This document shows positions 37,801-51,550 of a DNA stretch of 64,000 bases, piece after piece. Position 1 is the first letter of the stretch. Each line of letters begins with the position of its first letter. The notes under the pieces were generated by a model. It was given only the letters and a program-made list of their open reading frames with translations. It was not told where the DNA came from and searched no databases. This stretch comes from Coriaria nepalensis (taxonomy: Eukaryota; Streptophyta; Magnoliopsida; Cucurbitales; Coriariaceae): contig CP114481.1 of the NCBI GenBank assembly GCA_027186245.1, positions 48,701,501 through 48,765,500 of the forward strand. Reading direction: 5' to 3'. The position numbers and the translations under genes were made by a program.

Positions 37801-40800
37801 ACCTGCAAATGATCATCGCAAGGAAAGTGTGCATTCGTTTAACCCTAAAATCATTTAAATGAGTCATTTCAAGTCAATAACTAATTTCAAAGCCATTCGA
37901 ACGAATTCTATTTTTGCATTTTAAAAACAAGTTTTGTGCATAACTTGCAAATGATTATTCCAAGGAAAGTGTGCATTCGTTTAAAATTAAAATCATTTCA
38001 ATCAGTCATTTGAAGTCAATAACTTTTTTCAAAGCAAGTCGAATGAATTCTAGTCTTGCACTACAGACACAACTTTTGTGCATAACTTGCAAATGATCAT
38101 TGCAAGGAAAGTGTGCATTCGTTTAACCTTAAAATCATTTCAATGAGTCATTTCAAGTTAATACCGTTTTTCCAAGCAAGTCGAATCAATTCTATTTTTG
38201 CACTACAAACACAACTTTTGTGCATAACTTGCAAATGATCATTGCAAAGAAAGTGTGCATTCGTTTAACCTTAAAATCATTTCAATGAGTCATTTCAAGT
38301 CAATAACTAATTTCTAAACAAATCGAACTAATTCTAGTTTTGCACCACAGACACAACTTTTGTGCATAACTTGCAAATGATCATCGCAAGGAAAGTGTGC
38401 ATTCGTTTAACCTTAAAATCATTTCAATCAGTCATTTCAAGTCAATAACTAATTTCAAAGCAACTCGAACGAATTCTATTTTTGCACTACAAAAACAAGT
38501 TTTGTGCATAACTTGCAAATGATCATTCCAAGGAAAGTGTGCATTCTTTTAACCTTAAAATCATTTCAATCAGTCATTTCAAGTCAATAACGTTTTTCAA
38601 AGCAGGTCGAATGAATTCTAGGTTTGCACAACAGACACAACTTTTGTGCATAACTTGCAAATGATCATTGCAAGGAAAGTGTGCATTCGTTTAACCTTAA
38701 AATCATTTCAATGAGTTATTTCAAGTCAATAACATATTTCAAAGCAATTCGAATGAAGTCTATTTTTGCACTACAAACACAAGTTTTCTGCATAACTTGC
38801 AAATGATAATCGCAAGGAAAGTGTGCATTCATTTAACCTTAAAATCATTTCAATGAGTCATTTCAAGTAAATAACTTATTTCAAAGCAAGTCGAACGAAT
38901 TCTAGTTGTGCACTATAGACACAACTTTTGTGCATAACTTGCAAATGATCATTGCAAGGAAAGTGTGCATTCGTTTAACCTTAAAATCATTTCAATGAGT
39001 CATTTCAGGTCAATAACGTATTTCAAAGCAATTCGAACGAAGTCTATTTTTGCACTACAAACACAAGTTTTGTGCATAACTTCCACATGATCATTGCAAG
39101 GAAAGTATGCATTCGTTTAAAATTAAAATCATTTCAATGAGTCATTTCAAGTAAATAACTTATTTCAAAGCAAGTCGAACGAATTCTAGTTTTGCACTAC
39201 CAACACAACTTTTGTGCATAACTGGCAAACGATCATTCCAAGGAAAGTATGCATTCGTTTAAAATTAAAATCGTTTCAGTGAGTCATTTCAATTCAATAA
39301 CTTATTTCAAAGCAAGTCGAACGAATTCTAGTTTTGCACTACCAACACAACTTTTGTGCATAACTGGCAAATGATCATTGCAAGGAAATTATGCATTCGT
39401 TTAAAATTAAAATCATTTCAATGAGTCATTTCAAGTCAATAACTTATTTCAAAGCAAGTCGAACGAATTCTAGTTTTGCACTACAGACACAACTTTTGTG
39501 CATAACTCGCAAATGATCATTGCAAGGAAAGTGTGCATTCGTTTAACCTTAAAATCATTTCAATCAGTCATTTCAAGTCAATAACTAATTTCAAAGCAAT
39601 TCGAACGAATTCTATTTTTGCACTACAAAAACAAGTTTTCTGCATAACTTGCAAATGATCATTCCAAGGAAAGTGTGCATTCTTTTAACCATAAATTCAT
39701 TTCAATCAATCATTTCAAGTAAATATCATATTTCAAATCAATACGAACGAATTCTATTTTTGCACTACAAACACAACTTTTGTGCATAACTTGCAAATGA
39801 TCATTGCAAGGAAAGTGTGCATTCGTTTAACCTTAAAATCATTTGAATGAGTCATTTCAGGTCAATAACATATTTCAAAGCAATTCGAACGAAGTCTATT
39901 TTTGCACTACAAACACAAGTTTTGTGCATAACTTGCAAATGATCATTCCAAGGAAAGTGTGCATTCTTTTTACCCTAAAATCATTTCAATCAGTCATTTC
40001 AAGTCAATAACTAATTTCAAAGCAATTCGAACGAATTCTATTTTTGCACTACGAACACAACTTTTGTGCATAACTTGCAAATGATCATTGCAAGGAAAGT
40101 GTGCATTCGTTTAACCTTAAAATCATTTCAATGAGTCATTTCAAGTAAATAACTTATTTCAAAGCAATTCGAACGAATTCTAATTTTGCACTACAAACAC
40201 AACTTTTGTGCATAACTTGCAAATGATCATCGCAAGGAAAGTGTGCATTCGTTTAACCTTAAAATCATTTCAATCAATCATTTCAAGTCAATAACTAATT
40301 TCAAAGCAATTCGAACGAATTCTATTTTTGCACTACAAACACAACTTTTGTGCATAACTTGCAAATGATCATCGCAAGGAAAGTGTGCATTCGTTTAACC
40401 TTAAAATCATTTCAATCAGTCATTTCAAGTCAATAACTAATTTCAAAGCAATTCGAACGAATTCTATTTTTGCACTACAAAAACAAGTTTTGTGCATAAT
40501 TTGCAAATGATCATTCCAAGGAAAGTGTGCATTCTTTTGACCATAAATTCATTTCAATCAGTCATTTCAAGTAAATATCATATTTCAAAGCAATTCGAAC
40601 GAATTCTATTTTTGCACGACAAACACAACGTTTGTGCATAACTTGCAAATGATCATTGCAAGGAAACTGTGCATTCGTTTAACCTTAAAATCATTTCAAT
40701 GATTTATTTCAAGTCAATAACATATTTCAAAGCAATTCGAATGAAGTCTATTTTTGCACTACAAACACAAGTTTTCTGCATAACTTGCAAATGATCATCG

Positions 40801-41492
40801 CAAGGAAAGTGTGCATTCGTTTAACCTTAAAATCATTTCAATGAGTCATTTCAAGTAAATAACTTATTTCAAAGCAAGTCGAACGAATTCTAGTTGTGCA
40901 CTATAGACACAACTTTTGTGCATAACTTGCAAATGTTCATCGCAAGGAAAGTGTGCATTCGTTTAACCTTCAAGTCATTTCAATCAGTCATTTCAAGTCA
41001 ATAACTAATTTCAAAGCAATTCGAACGAATTCTATTTTTGCATTTTAAAAACAAGTTTTGTGCATAACTTGCAAATGATCATTCCAAGGAAAGTGTGCAT
41101 TCGTTTAAAATTAAAATCATTTCAATGAGTCATTTCAAGTAAATAACTTATTTCAAAGCAAGTCGAACGAATTCTAGTTTTGCAATATAGACACAACTTT
41201 TGTGCATAACTTGCAAATGATCATTGCAAGGAAAGTGTGCATTCGTTTAACCTTAAAATCATTTTAATGAGTCATTTCAAGTCAATAACTAATTTCAAAG
41301 CAATTCGAATGGATTCTATTTTTGCACTACAAGCACAACTTTTGTGCATAACTTCCAAATGATCATTCCAAGGAAAGTGTGCATTCTTTTGACCATAAAT
41401 TCATTTCAATCAGTCATTTCAAGTAAATATCATATTTCAAATCAATACGAACGAATTCTATTTTTGCACTACAAACACAACTTTTGTGCATA
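37801..41492 (+). repeat. HOR beta, 26-monomer unit, copy 1 (3,692 bp)
   Basis: ACCTGCAAA marks the unit start at 37,801, 41,493 and 45,185, exactly 3,692 bp (26 x 142) apart. AAATGTTCATCGC inside the unit lies at 40,931, 44,623 and 48,315 with the same spacing. Upstream of about 37,790 the match to the next copy fails, so the boundary is good to about 15 bp. Copy 1 differs from copy 2 at a handful of places seen by eye, such as GAATCAATTC near 38,184 and CACTACCAAC near 39,197. Its monomers (GTTTTCTGCATAAC, GAATGAAGTC, CAATACGAACG) are different from those of alpha. Confidence 0.88.
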
Positions 41493-44400
41493 ACCTGCAA
41501 AAGATCATCGCAAGGAAAGTGTGCATTCGTTTAACCCTAAAATCATTTAAATGAGTCATTTCAAGTCAATAACTAATTTCAAAGCCATTCGAACGAATTC
41601 TATTTTTGCATTTTAAAAACAAGTTTTGTGCATAACTTGCAAATGATTATTCCAAGGAAAGTGTGCATTCGTTTAAAATTAAAATCATTTCAATCTGTCA
41701 TTTGAAGTCAATAACTTTTTTCAAAGCAAGTCGAATGAATTCTAGTCTTGCACTACAGACACAACTTTTGTGCATAACTTGCAAATGATCATTGCAAGGA
41801 AAGTGTGCATTCGTTTAACCTTAAAATCATTTCAATGAGTCATTTCAAGTTAATACCGTTTTTCCAAGCAAGTCGAATGAATTCTATTTTTGCACTACAA
41901 ACACAACTTTTGTGCATAACTTGCAAATGATCATTGCAAAGAAAGTGTGCATTCGTTTAACCTTAAAATCATTTCAATGAGTCATTTCAAGTCAATAACT
42001 AATTTCTAAACAAATCGAACTAATTCTAGTTTTGCACCACAGACATAACTTTTGTGCATAACTTGCAAATGATCATCGCAAGGAAAGTGTGCATTCGTTT
42101 AACCTTAAAATCATTTCAATCAGTCATTTCAAGTCAATAACTAATTTCAAAGCAACTCGAACGAATTCTATTTTTGCACTACAAAAACAAGTTTTGTGCA
42201 TAACTTGCAAATGATCATTCCAAGGAAAGTGTGCATTCTTTTAACCTTAAAATCATTTCAATCAGTCATTTCAAGTCAATAACGTTTTTCAAAGCAGGTC
42301 GAATGAATTCTAGGTTTGCACAACAGACACAACTTTTGTGCATAACTTGCAAATGATCATTGCAAGGAAAGTGTGCATTCGTTTAACCTTAAAATCATTT
42401 CAATGAGTTATTTCAAGTCAATAACATATTTCAAAGCAATTCGAATGAAGTCTATTTTTGCACTACAAACACAAGTTTTCTGCATAACTTGCAAATGATA
42501 ATCGCAAGGAAAGTGTGCATTCATTTAACCTTAAAATCATTTCAATGAGTCATTTCAAGTAAATAACTTATTTCAAAGCAAGTCGAACGAATTCTAGTTG
42601 TGCACTATAGACACAACTTTTGTGCATAACTTGCAAATGATCATTGCAAGGAAAGTGTGCATTCGTTTAACCTTAAAATCATTTCAATGAGTCATGTCAG
42701 GTCAATAACGTATTTCAAAGCAATTCGAACGAAGTCTATTTTTGCACTACAAACACAAGTTTTGTGCATAACTTCCACATGATCATTGCAAGGAAAGTAT
42801 GCATTCGTTTAAAATTAAAATCATTTCAATGAGTCATTTCAAGTAAATAACTTATTTCAAAGCAAGTCGAACGAATTCTAGTTTTGCACTATAGACACAA
42901 CTTTTGTGCATAACTGGCAAATGATCATTCCAAGGAAAGTATGCATTCGTTTAAAATTAAAATCGTTTCAGTGAGTCATTTCAATTCAATAACTTATTTC
43001 AAAGCAAGTCGAACGAATTCTAGTTTTGCACTACCAACACAACTTTTGTGCATAACTGGCAAATGATCATTGCAAGGAAATTATGCATTCGTTTAAAATT
43101 AAAATCATTTCAATGAGTCATTTCAAGTCAATAACTTATTTCAAAGCAAGTCGAACGAATTCTAGTTTTGCACTACAGACACAACTTTTGTGCATAACTC
43201 GCAAATGATCATTGCAAGGAAAGTGTGCATTCGTTTAACCTTAAAATCATTTCAATCAGTCATTTCAAGTCAATAACTAATTTCAAAGCAATTCGAACGA
43301 ATTCTATTTTTGCACTACAAAAACAAGTTTTCTGCATAACTTGCAAATGATCATTCCAAGGAAAGTGTGCATTCTTTTAACCATAAATTCATTTCAATCA
43401 ATCATTTCAAGTAAATATCATATTTCAAATCAATACGAACGAATTCTATTTTTGCACTACAAACACAACTTTTGTGCATAACTTGCAAATGATCATTGCA
43501 AGGAAAGTGTGCATTCGTTTAACCTTAAAATCATTTGAATGAGTCATTTCAGGTCAATAACATATTTCAAAGCAATTCGAACGAAGTCTATTTTTGCACT
43601 ACAAACACAAGTTTTGTGCATAACTTGCAAATGATCATTCCAAGGAAAGTGTGCATTCTTTTTACCCTAAAATCATTTCAATCAGTCATTTCAAGTCAAT
43701 AACTAATTTCAAAGCAATTCGAACGAATTCTATTTTTGCACTACGAACACAACTTTTGTGCATAACTTGCAAATGATCATTGCAAGGAAAGTGTGCATTC
43801 GTTTAACCTTAAAATCATTTCAATGAGTCATTTCAAGTAAATAACTTATTTCAAAGCAATTCGAACGAATTCTAATTTTGCACTACAAACACAACTTTTG
43901 TGCATAACTTGCAAATGATCATCGCAAGGAAAGTGTGCATTCGTTTAACCTTAAAATCATTTCAATCAATCATTTCAAGTCAATAACTAATTTCAAAGCA
44001 ATTCGAACGAATTCTATTTTTGCACTACAAACACAACTTTTGTGCATAACTTGCAAATGATCATCGCAAGGAAAGTGTGCATTCGTTTAACCTTAAAATC
44101 ATTTCAATCAGTCATTTCAAGTCAATAACTAATTTCAAAGCAATTCGAACGAATTCTATTTTTGCACTACAAAAACAAGTTTTGTGCATAATTTGCAAAT
44201 GATCATTCCAAGGAAAGTGTGCATTCTTTTGACCATAAATTCATTTCAATCAGTCATTTCAAGTAAATATCATATTTCAAAGCAATTCGAACGAATTCTA
44301 TTTTTGCACGACAAACACAACGTTTGTGCATAACTTGCAAATGATCATTGCAAGGAAACTGTGCATTCGTTTAACCTTAAAATCATTTCAATGATTTATT

Positions 44401-45184
44401 TCAAGTCAATAACATATTTCAAAGCAATTCGAATGAAGTCTATTTTTGCACTACAAACACAAGTTTTCTGCATAACTTGCAAATGATCATCGCAAGGAAA
44501 GTGTGCATTCGTTTAACCTTAAAATCATTTCAATGAGTCATTTCAAGTAAATAACTTATTTCAAAGCAAGTCGAACGAATTCTAGTTGTGCACTATAGAC
44601 ACAACTTTTGTGCATAACTTGCAAATGTTCATCGCAAGGAAAGTGTGCATTCGTTTAACCTTCAAGTCATTTCAATCAGTCATTTCAAGTCAATAACTAA
44701 TTTCAAAGCAATTCGAACGAATTCTATTTTTGCATTTTAAAAACAAGTTTTGTGCATAACTTGCAAATGATCATTCCAAGGAAAGTGTGCATTCGTTTAA
44801 AATTAAAATCATTTCAATGAGTCATTTCAAGTAAATAACTTATTTCAAAGCAAGTCGAACGAATTCTAGTTTTGCAATATAGACACAACTTTTGTGCATA
44901 ACTTGCAAATGATCATTGCAAGGAAAGTGTGCATTCGTTTAACCTTAAAATCATTTTAATGAGTCATTTCAAGTCAATAACTAATTTCAAAGCAATTCGA
45001 ATGGATTCTATTTTTGCACTACAAGCACAACTTTTGTGCATAACTTCCAAATGATCATTCCAAGGAAAGTGTGCATTCTTTTGACCATAAATTCATTTCA
45101 ATCAGTCATTTCAAGTAAATATCATATTTCAAATCAATACGAACGAATTCTATTTTTGCACTACAAACACAACTTTTGTGCATA
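41493..45184 (+). repeat. HOR beta, 26-monomer unit, copy 2 (3,692 bp)
   Basis: This is in register with copy 1 throughout, starting ACCTGCAAAAGATC where copy 1 has ACCTGCAAATGATC. It shares CATGTCAGG near 42,694 and ACAGACATAAC near 42,041 with copy 3 but not copy 1, so copies 2 and 3 are the closer pair. Confidence 0.9.
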
Positions 45185-48100
45185 ACCTGCAAAAGATCAT
45201 CGCAAGGAAAGTGTGCATTCGTTTAACCCTAAAATCATTTAAATGAGTCATTTCAAGTCAATAACTAATTTCAAAGCCATTCGAACGAATTCTATTTTTG
45301 CATTTTAAAAACAAGTTTTGTGCATAACTTGCAAATGATTATTCCAAGGAAAGTGTGCATTCGTTTAAAATTAAAATCATTTCAATCTGTCATTTGAAGT
45401 CAATAACTTTTTTCAAAGCAAGTCGAATGAATTCTAGTCTTGCACTACAGACACAACTTTTGTGCATAACTTGCAAATGATCATTGCAAGGAAAGTGTGC
45501 ATTCGTTTAACCTTAAAATCATTTCAATGAGTCATTTCAAGTTAATACCGTTTTTCCAAGCAAGTCGAATGAATTCTATTTTTGCACTACAAACACAACT
45601 TTTGTGCATAACTTGCAAATGATCATTGCAAAGAAAGTGTGCATTCGTTTAACCTTAAAATCATTTCAATGAGTCATTTCAAGTCAATAACTAATTTCTA
45701 AACAAATCGAACTAATTCTAGTTTTGCACCACAGACATAACTTTTGTGCATAACTTGCAAATGATCATCGCAAGGAAAGTGTGCATTCGTTTAACCTTAA
45801 AATCATTTCAATCAGTCATTTCAAGTCAATAACTAATTTCAAAGCAACTCGAACGAATTCTATTTTTGCACTACAAAAACAAGTTTTGTGCATAACTTGC
45901 AAATGATCATTCCAAGGAAAGTGTGCATTCTTTTAACCTTAAAATCATTTCAATCAGTCATTTCAAGTCAATAACGTTTTTCAAAGCAGGTCGAATGAAT
46001 TCTAGGTTTGCACAACAGACACAACTTTTGTGCATAACTTGCAAATGATCATTGCAAGGAAAGTGTGCATTCGTTTAACCTTAAAATCATTTCAATGAGT
46101 TATTTCAAGTCAATAACATATTTCAAAGCAATTCGAATGAAGTCTATTTTTGCACTACAAACACAAGTTTTCTGCATAACTTGCAAATGATAATCGCAAG
46201 GAAAGTGTGCATTCATTTAACCTTAAAATCATTTCAATGAGTCATTTCAAGTAAATAACTTATTTCAAAGCAAGTCGAACGAATTCTAGTTGTGCACTAT
46301 AGACACAACTTTTGTGCATAACTTGCAAATGATCATTGCAAGGAAAGTGTGCATTCGTTTAACCTTAAAATCATTTCAATGAGTCATGTCAGGTCAATAA
46401 CGTATTTCAAAGCAATTCGAACGAAGTCTATTTTTGCACTACAAACACAAGTTTTGTGCATAACTTCCACATGATCATTGCAAGGAAAGTATGCATTCGT
46501 TTAAAATTAAAATCATTTCAATGAGTCATTTCAAGTAAATAACTTATTTCAAAGCAAGTCGAACGAATTCTAGTTTTGCACTATAGACACAACTTTTGTG
46601 CATAACTGGCAAATGATCATTCCAAGGAAAGTATGCATTCGTTTAAAATTAAAATCGTTTCAGTGAGTCATTTCAATTCAATAACTTATTTCAAAGCAAG
46701 TCGAACGAATTCTAGTTTTGCACTACCAACACAACTTTTGTGCATAACTGGCAAATGATCATTGCAAGGAAATTATGCATTCGTTTAAAATTAAAATCAT
46801 TTCAATGAGTCATTTCAAGTCAATAACTTATTTCAAAGCAAGTCGAACGAATTCTAGTTTTGCACTACAGACACAACTTTTGTGCATAACTCGCAAATGA
46901 TCATTGCAAGGAAAGTGTGCATTCGTTTAACCTTAAAATCATTTCAATCAGTCATTTCAAGTCAATAACTAATTTCAAAGCAATTCGAACGAATTCTATT
47001 TTTGCACTACAAAAACAAGTTTTCTGCATAACTTGCAAATGATCATTCCAAGGAAAGTGTGCATTCTTTTAACCATAAATTCATTTCAATCAATCATTTC
47101 AAGTAAATATCATATTTCAAATCAATACGAACGAATTCTATTTTTGCACTACAAACACAACTTTTGTGCATAACTTGCAAATGATCATTGCAAGGAAAGT
47201 GTGCATTCGTTTAACCTTAAAATCATTTGAATGAGTCATTTCAGGTCAATAACATATTTCAAAGCAATTCGAACGAAGTCTATTTTTGCACTACAAACAC
47301 AAGTTTTGTGCATAACTTGCAAATGATCATTCCAAGGAAAGTGTGCATTCTTTTTACCCTAAAATCATTTCAATCAGTCATTTCAAGTCAATAACTAATT
47401 TCAAAGCAATTCGAACGAATTCTATTTTTGCACTACGAACACAACTTTTGTGCATAACTTGCAAATGATCATTGCAAGGAAAGTGTGCATTCGTTTAACC
47501 TTAAAATCATTTCAATGAGTCATTTCAAGTAAATAACTTATTTCAAAGCAATTCGAACGAATTCTAATTTTGCACTACAAACACAACTTTTGTGCATAAC
47601 TTGCAAATGATCATCGCAAGGAAAGTGTGCATTCGTTTAACCTTAAAATCATTTCAATCAGTCATTTCAAGTCAATAACTAATTTCAAAGCAATTCGAAC
47701 GAATTCTATTTTTGCACTACAAACACAACTTTTGTGCATAACTTGCAAATGATCATCGCAAGGAAAGTGTGCATTCGTTTAACCTTAAAATCATTTCAAT
47801 CAGTCATTTCAAGTCAATAACTAATTTCAAAGCAATTCGAACGAATTCTATTTTTGCACTACAAAAACAAGTTTTGTGCATAATTTGCAAATGATCATTC
47901 CAAGGAAAGTGTGCATTCTTTTGACCATAAATTCATTTCAATCAGTCATTTCAAGTAAATATCATATTTCAAAGCAATTCGAACGAATTCTATTTTTGCA
48001 CGACAAACACAACGTTTGTGCATAACTTGCAAATGATCATTGCAAGGAAACTGTGCATTCGTTTAACCTTAAAATCATTTCAATGATTTATTTCAAGTCA

Positions 48101-48876
48101 ATAACATATTTCAAAGCAATTCGAATGAAGTCTATTTTTGCACTACAAACACAAGTTTTCTGCATAACTTGCAAATGATCATCGCAAGGAAAGTGTGCAT
48201 TCGTTTAACCTTAAAATCATTTCAATGAGTCATTTCAAGTAAATAACTTATTTCAAAGCAAGTCGAACGAATTCTAGTTGTGCACTATAGACACAACTTT
48301 TGTGCATAACTTGCAAATGTTCATCGCAAGGAAAGTGTGCATTCGTTTAACCTTCAAGTCATTTCAATCAGTCATTTCAAGTCAATAACTAATTTCAAAG
48401 CAATTCGAACGAATTCTATTTTTGCATTTTAAAAACAAGTTTTGTGCATAACTTGCAAATGATCATTCCAAGGAAAGTGTGCATTCGTTTAAAATTAAAA
48501 TCATTTCAATGAGTCATTTCAAGTAAATAACTTATTTCAAAGCAAGTCGAACGAATTCTAGTTTTGCAATATAGACACAACTTTTGTGCATAACTTGCAA
48601 ATGATCATTGCAAGGAAAGTGTGCATTCGTTTAACCTTAAAATCATTTTCATGAGTCATTTCAAGTCAATAACTAATTTCAAAGCAATTCGAATGAATTC
48701 TATTTTTGCACTACAAGCACAACTTTTGTGCATAACTTCCAAATGATCATTCCAAGGAAAGTGTGCATTCTTTTGACCATAAATTCATTTCAATCAGTCA
48801 TTTCAAGTAAATATCATATTTCAAATCAATACGAACGAATTCTATTTTTGCACTACAAACACAACTTTTGTGCATA
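45185..48876 (+). repeat. HOR beta, 26-monomer unit, copy 3 (3,692 bp)
   Basis: This is almost identical to copy 2. The differences I saw are CAATCAGTCATTTC near 47,658 (CAATCAATC in copy 2), CATTTTCATGAG near 48,644 and GAATGAATTC near 48,691 (GAATGGATTC in copy 2). After 48,876 the expected ACCTGCAAAAGATC is replaced by ACTTGCAAATGATCATTCC, ending the array after exactly three units. Confidence 0.9.
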
Positions 48877-49090
48877 ACTTGCAAATGATCATTCCAAGGA
48901 AAGTGTGCATTCGTTTAACCTTAAAATCATTTCACTGAGTCATTTCAAGTCAATAACTAATTTCAAAACAATTCGAACTAATTCTAGTTTTGCACTGCAG
49001 ACACAACTTTTGTGCATAACTTGCAAATGATCATCGCAAGGAAAGTGTGCATTCGTTTAACCGTAAAATCATTTCAATCAGTCATTTCAA
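48877..49090 (+). repeat. Alpha-type monomer pair inside beta territory
   Basis: The monomer with CACTGAG (48,933), AAACAATTCGAACTAATTC and CACTGCAGAC, followed by a TCGCAAGG monomer, is the pair diagnostic of the alpha 4-mer (6,471-6,680). It does not occur in the beta units I read. It lies directly at the right edge of the beta 26-mer array. Confidence 0.65.
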
Positions 49091-49299
49091 GTCAATAACT
49101 AATTTCAAAGCCATTCGAACGAATTCTATTTTTGCACTACAAAAACAAGTTTTCTGCATAACTTGCAAATGATCATTCCAAGGAAAGTGTGCATTCTTTT
49201 AACCATAAATTCATTTCAATCAATCATTTCAAGTAAATATCATATTTCAGATCAATACGAACGAATTCTATTTTTGCACTACAAACACAACTTTTGTGC

Positions 49300-51550
49300 A
49301 TAACTTGCAAATGATCATTCCAAGGAAAGTGTGCATTCTTTTAACCATAAATTCATTTCAATCAATCATTTCAAGTAAATATCATATTTCAAATCAATAC
49401 GTACGAATTCTATTTTTGCACTACAAACACAACTTTTGTGCATAACTTGCAAATGATCATTGCAAGGAAAGTGTGCATTCGTTTAACCTTAAAATCATTT
49501 CAATGAGTCATTTCAGGTCAATAACATATTTCAAAGCAATTCGAACGAAGTCTATTTTTGCACTACAAACACAAGTTTTGTGCATAACTTGCAAATGATC
49601 ATTCCAAGGAAAGTGTGCATTCTTTTAACCCTAAAATCATTTCAATCAGTCATTTCAAGTAAATATCATATTTCAAAGCAATTCGAACGAATTCTATTTT
49701 TGCACTACAAACACAACTTTTGTGCATAACTTGCAAATGATCATCGCAAGGAAAGTGTGCATTCATTTAACCTTAAAATCATTTCAATCAGTCATTTCAA
49801 GTCAATAACTAATTTCAAAGCCATTCGAACGAATTCTATTTTTGCACTACAAACACAACTTTTGTGCATAACTTGCAAATGATCATCGCAAGGAAAGTGT
49901 GCATTCGTTTAACCTTAAAATCATTTCAATCAGTCATTTCAAGTCAATAACTTATTTCAAGGCAATTCGAACGAATTCTATTTTTGCACTACAAACACAA
50001 GTTTTGTGCATAACTTGCAAATGATCATTCCAAGGAAAGTGTGCATTCTTTTAACCATAAATTCATTTCAATCAATCATTTCAAGTAAATATCATATTTC
50101 AAATCAATACGTACGAATTCTATTTTTGCACTACAAACACAACTTTTGTGCATAACTTGCAAATGATCATTGCAAGGAAAGTGTGCATTCGTTTAACCTT
50201 AAAATCATTTCAATGAGTCATTTCAGGTCAATAACATATTTCAAAGCAATTCGAACGAAGTCTATTTTTGCACTACAAACACAAGTTTTGTGCATAACTT
50301 GCAAATGATCATTCCAAGGAAAGTGTGCATTCTTTTAACCCTAAAATCATTTCAATCAGTCATTTCAAGTAAATATCATATTTCAAAGCAATTCGAACGA
50401 ATTCTATTTTTGCACTACAAACACAAGTTTTGTGCATAACTTGCAAATGATCATCGCAAGGAAAGTGTGCATTCGTTTAACCTTAAAATCATTTCAATCA
50501 GTCATTTCAAGTCAATAACTAATTTCAAAGCCATTCGAACGAATTCTATTTTTGCACTACAAACACAACTTTTGTGCATAACTTGCAAATGATCATCGCA
50601 AGGAAAGTGTGCATTCGTTTAACCTTAAAATCATTTCAATCAGTCATTTCAAGTCAAAAACTAATTTCAAAGCCATTCGAACGAATTCTATTTTTGCACT
50701 ACAAAAACAAGTTTTCTGCATAACTTGCAAATGATCATTCCAAGGAAAGTGTGCATTCTTTTAACCATAAATTCATTTCAATCAATCATTTCAAGTAAAT
50801 ATCATATTTCAAATCAATACGAACGAATTCTATTTTTGCACTACAAACACAACTTTTGTGCATAACTTGCAAATGATCATTCCAAGGAAAGTGTGCATTC
50901 TTTTAACCATAAAATCATTTCAATCAATCATTTCAAGTAAATATCATATTTCAAATCAATACGTACGAATTCTATTTTTGCACTACAAACACAACTTTTG
51001 TGCATAACTTGCAAATGATCATTGCAAGGAAAGTGTGCATTCGTTTAACCTTAAAATCATTTCAATGAGTCATTTCAGGTCAATAACATATTTCAAAGCA
51101 ATTCGAACGAAGTCTATTTTTGCACTACAAACACAAGTTTTGTGCATAACTTGCAAATGATCATTCCAAGGAAAGTGTGCATTCTTTTAACCCTAAAATC
51201 ATTTCAATCAGTCATTTCAAGTAAATATCATATTTCAAAGCAATTCGAACGAATTCTATTTTTGCACTACAAACACAACTTTTGTGCATAACTTGCAAAT
51301 GATCATCGCAAGGAAAGTGTGCATTCGTTTAACCTTAAAATCATTTCAATCAGTCATTTCAAGTCAATAACTAATTTCAAAGCCATTCGAACGAATTCTA
51401 TTTTTGCACTACAAACACAACTTTTGTGCATAACTTGCAAATGATCATCGCAAGGAAAGTGTGCATTCGTTTAACCTTAAAATCATTTCAATCAGTCATT
51501 TCAAGTCAATAACTAATTTCAAAGCAATTCGAACGAATTCTATTTTTGCA
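49300..51550 (+). repeat. 5-mer and 6-mer repeats of one monomer set
   Basis: The private change CAATACGTACG is at 49,401, 50,111 and 50,963, spacings of 710 bp (5 x 142) and 852 bp (6 x 142). Each is followed by the same order: TTTCAGGTC with GAACGAAGTC, then TTTTAACCCTAAAATC with ATATCATATTTC, then TCGCAAGG with AAAGCCATTCG. The extra monomers in the second unit show gain or loss of whole monomers between copies. Edges are approximate. Confidence 0.75.
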
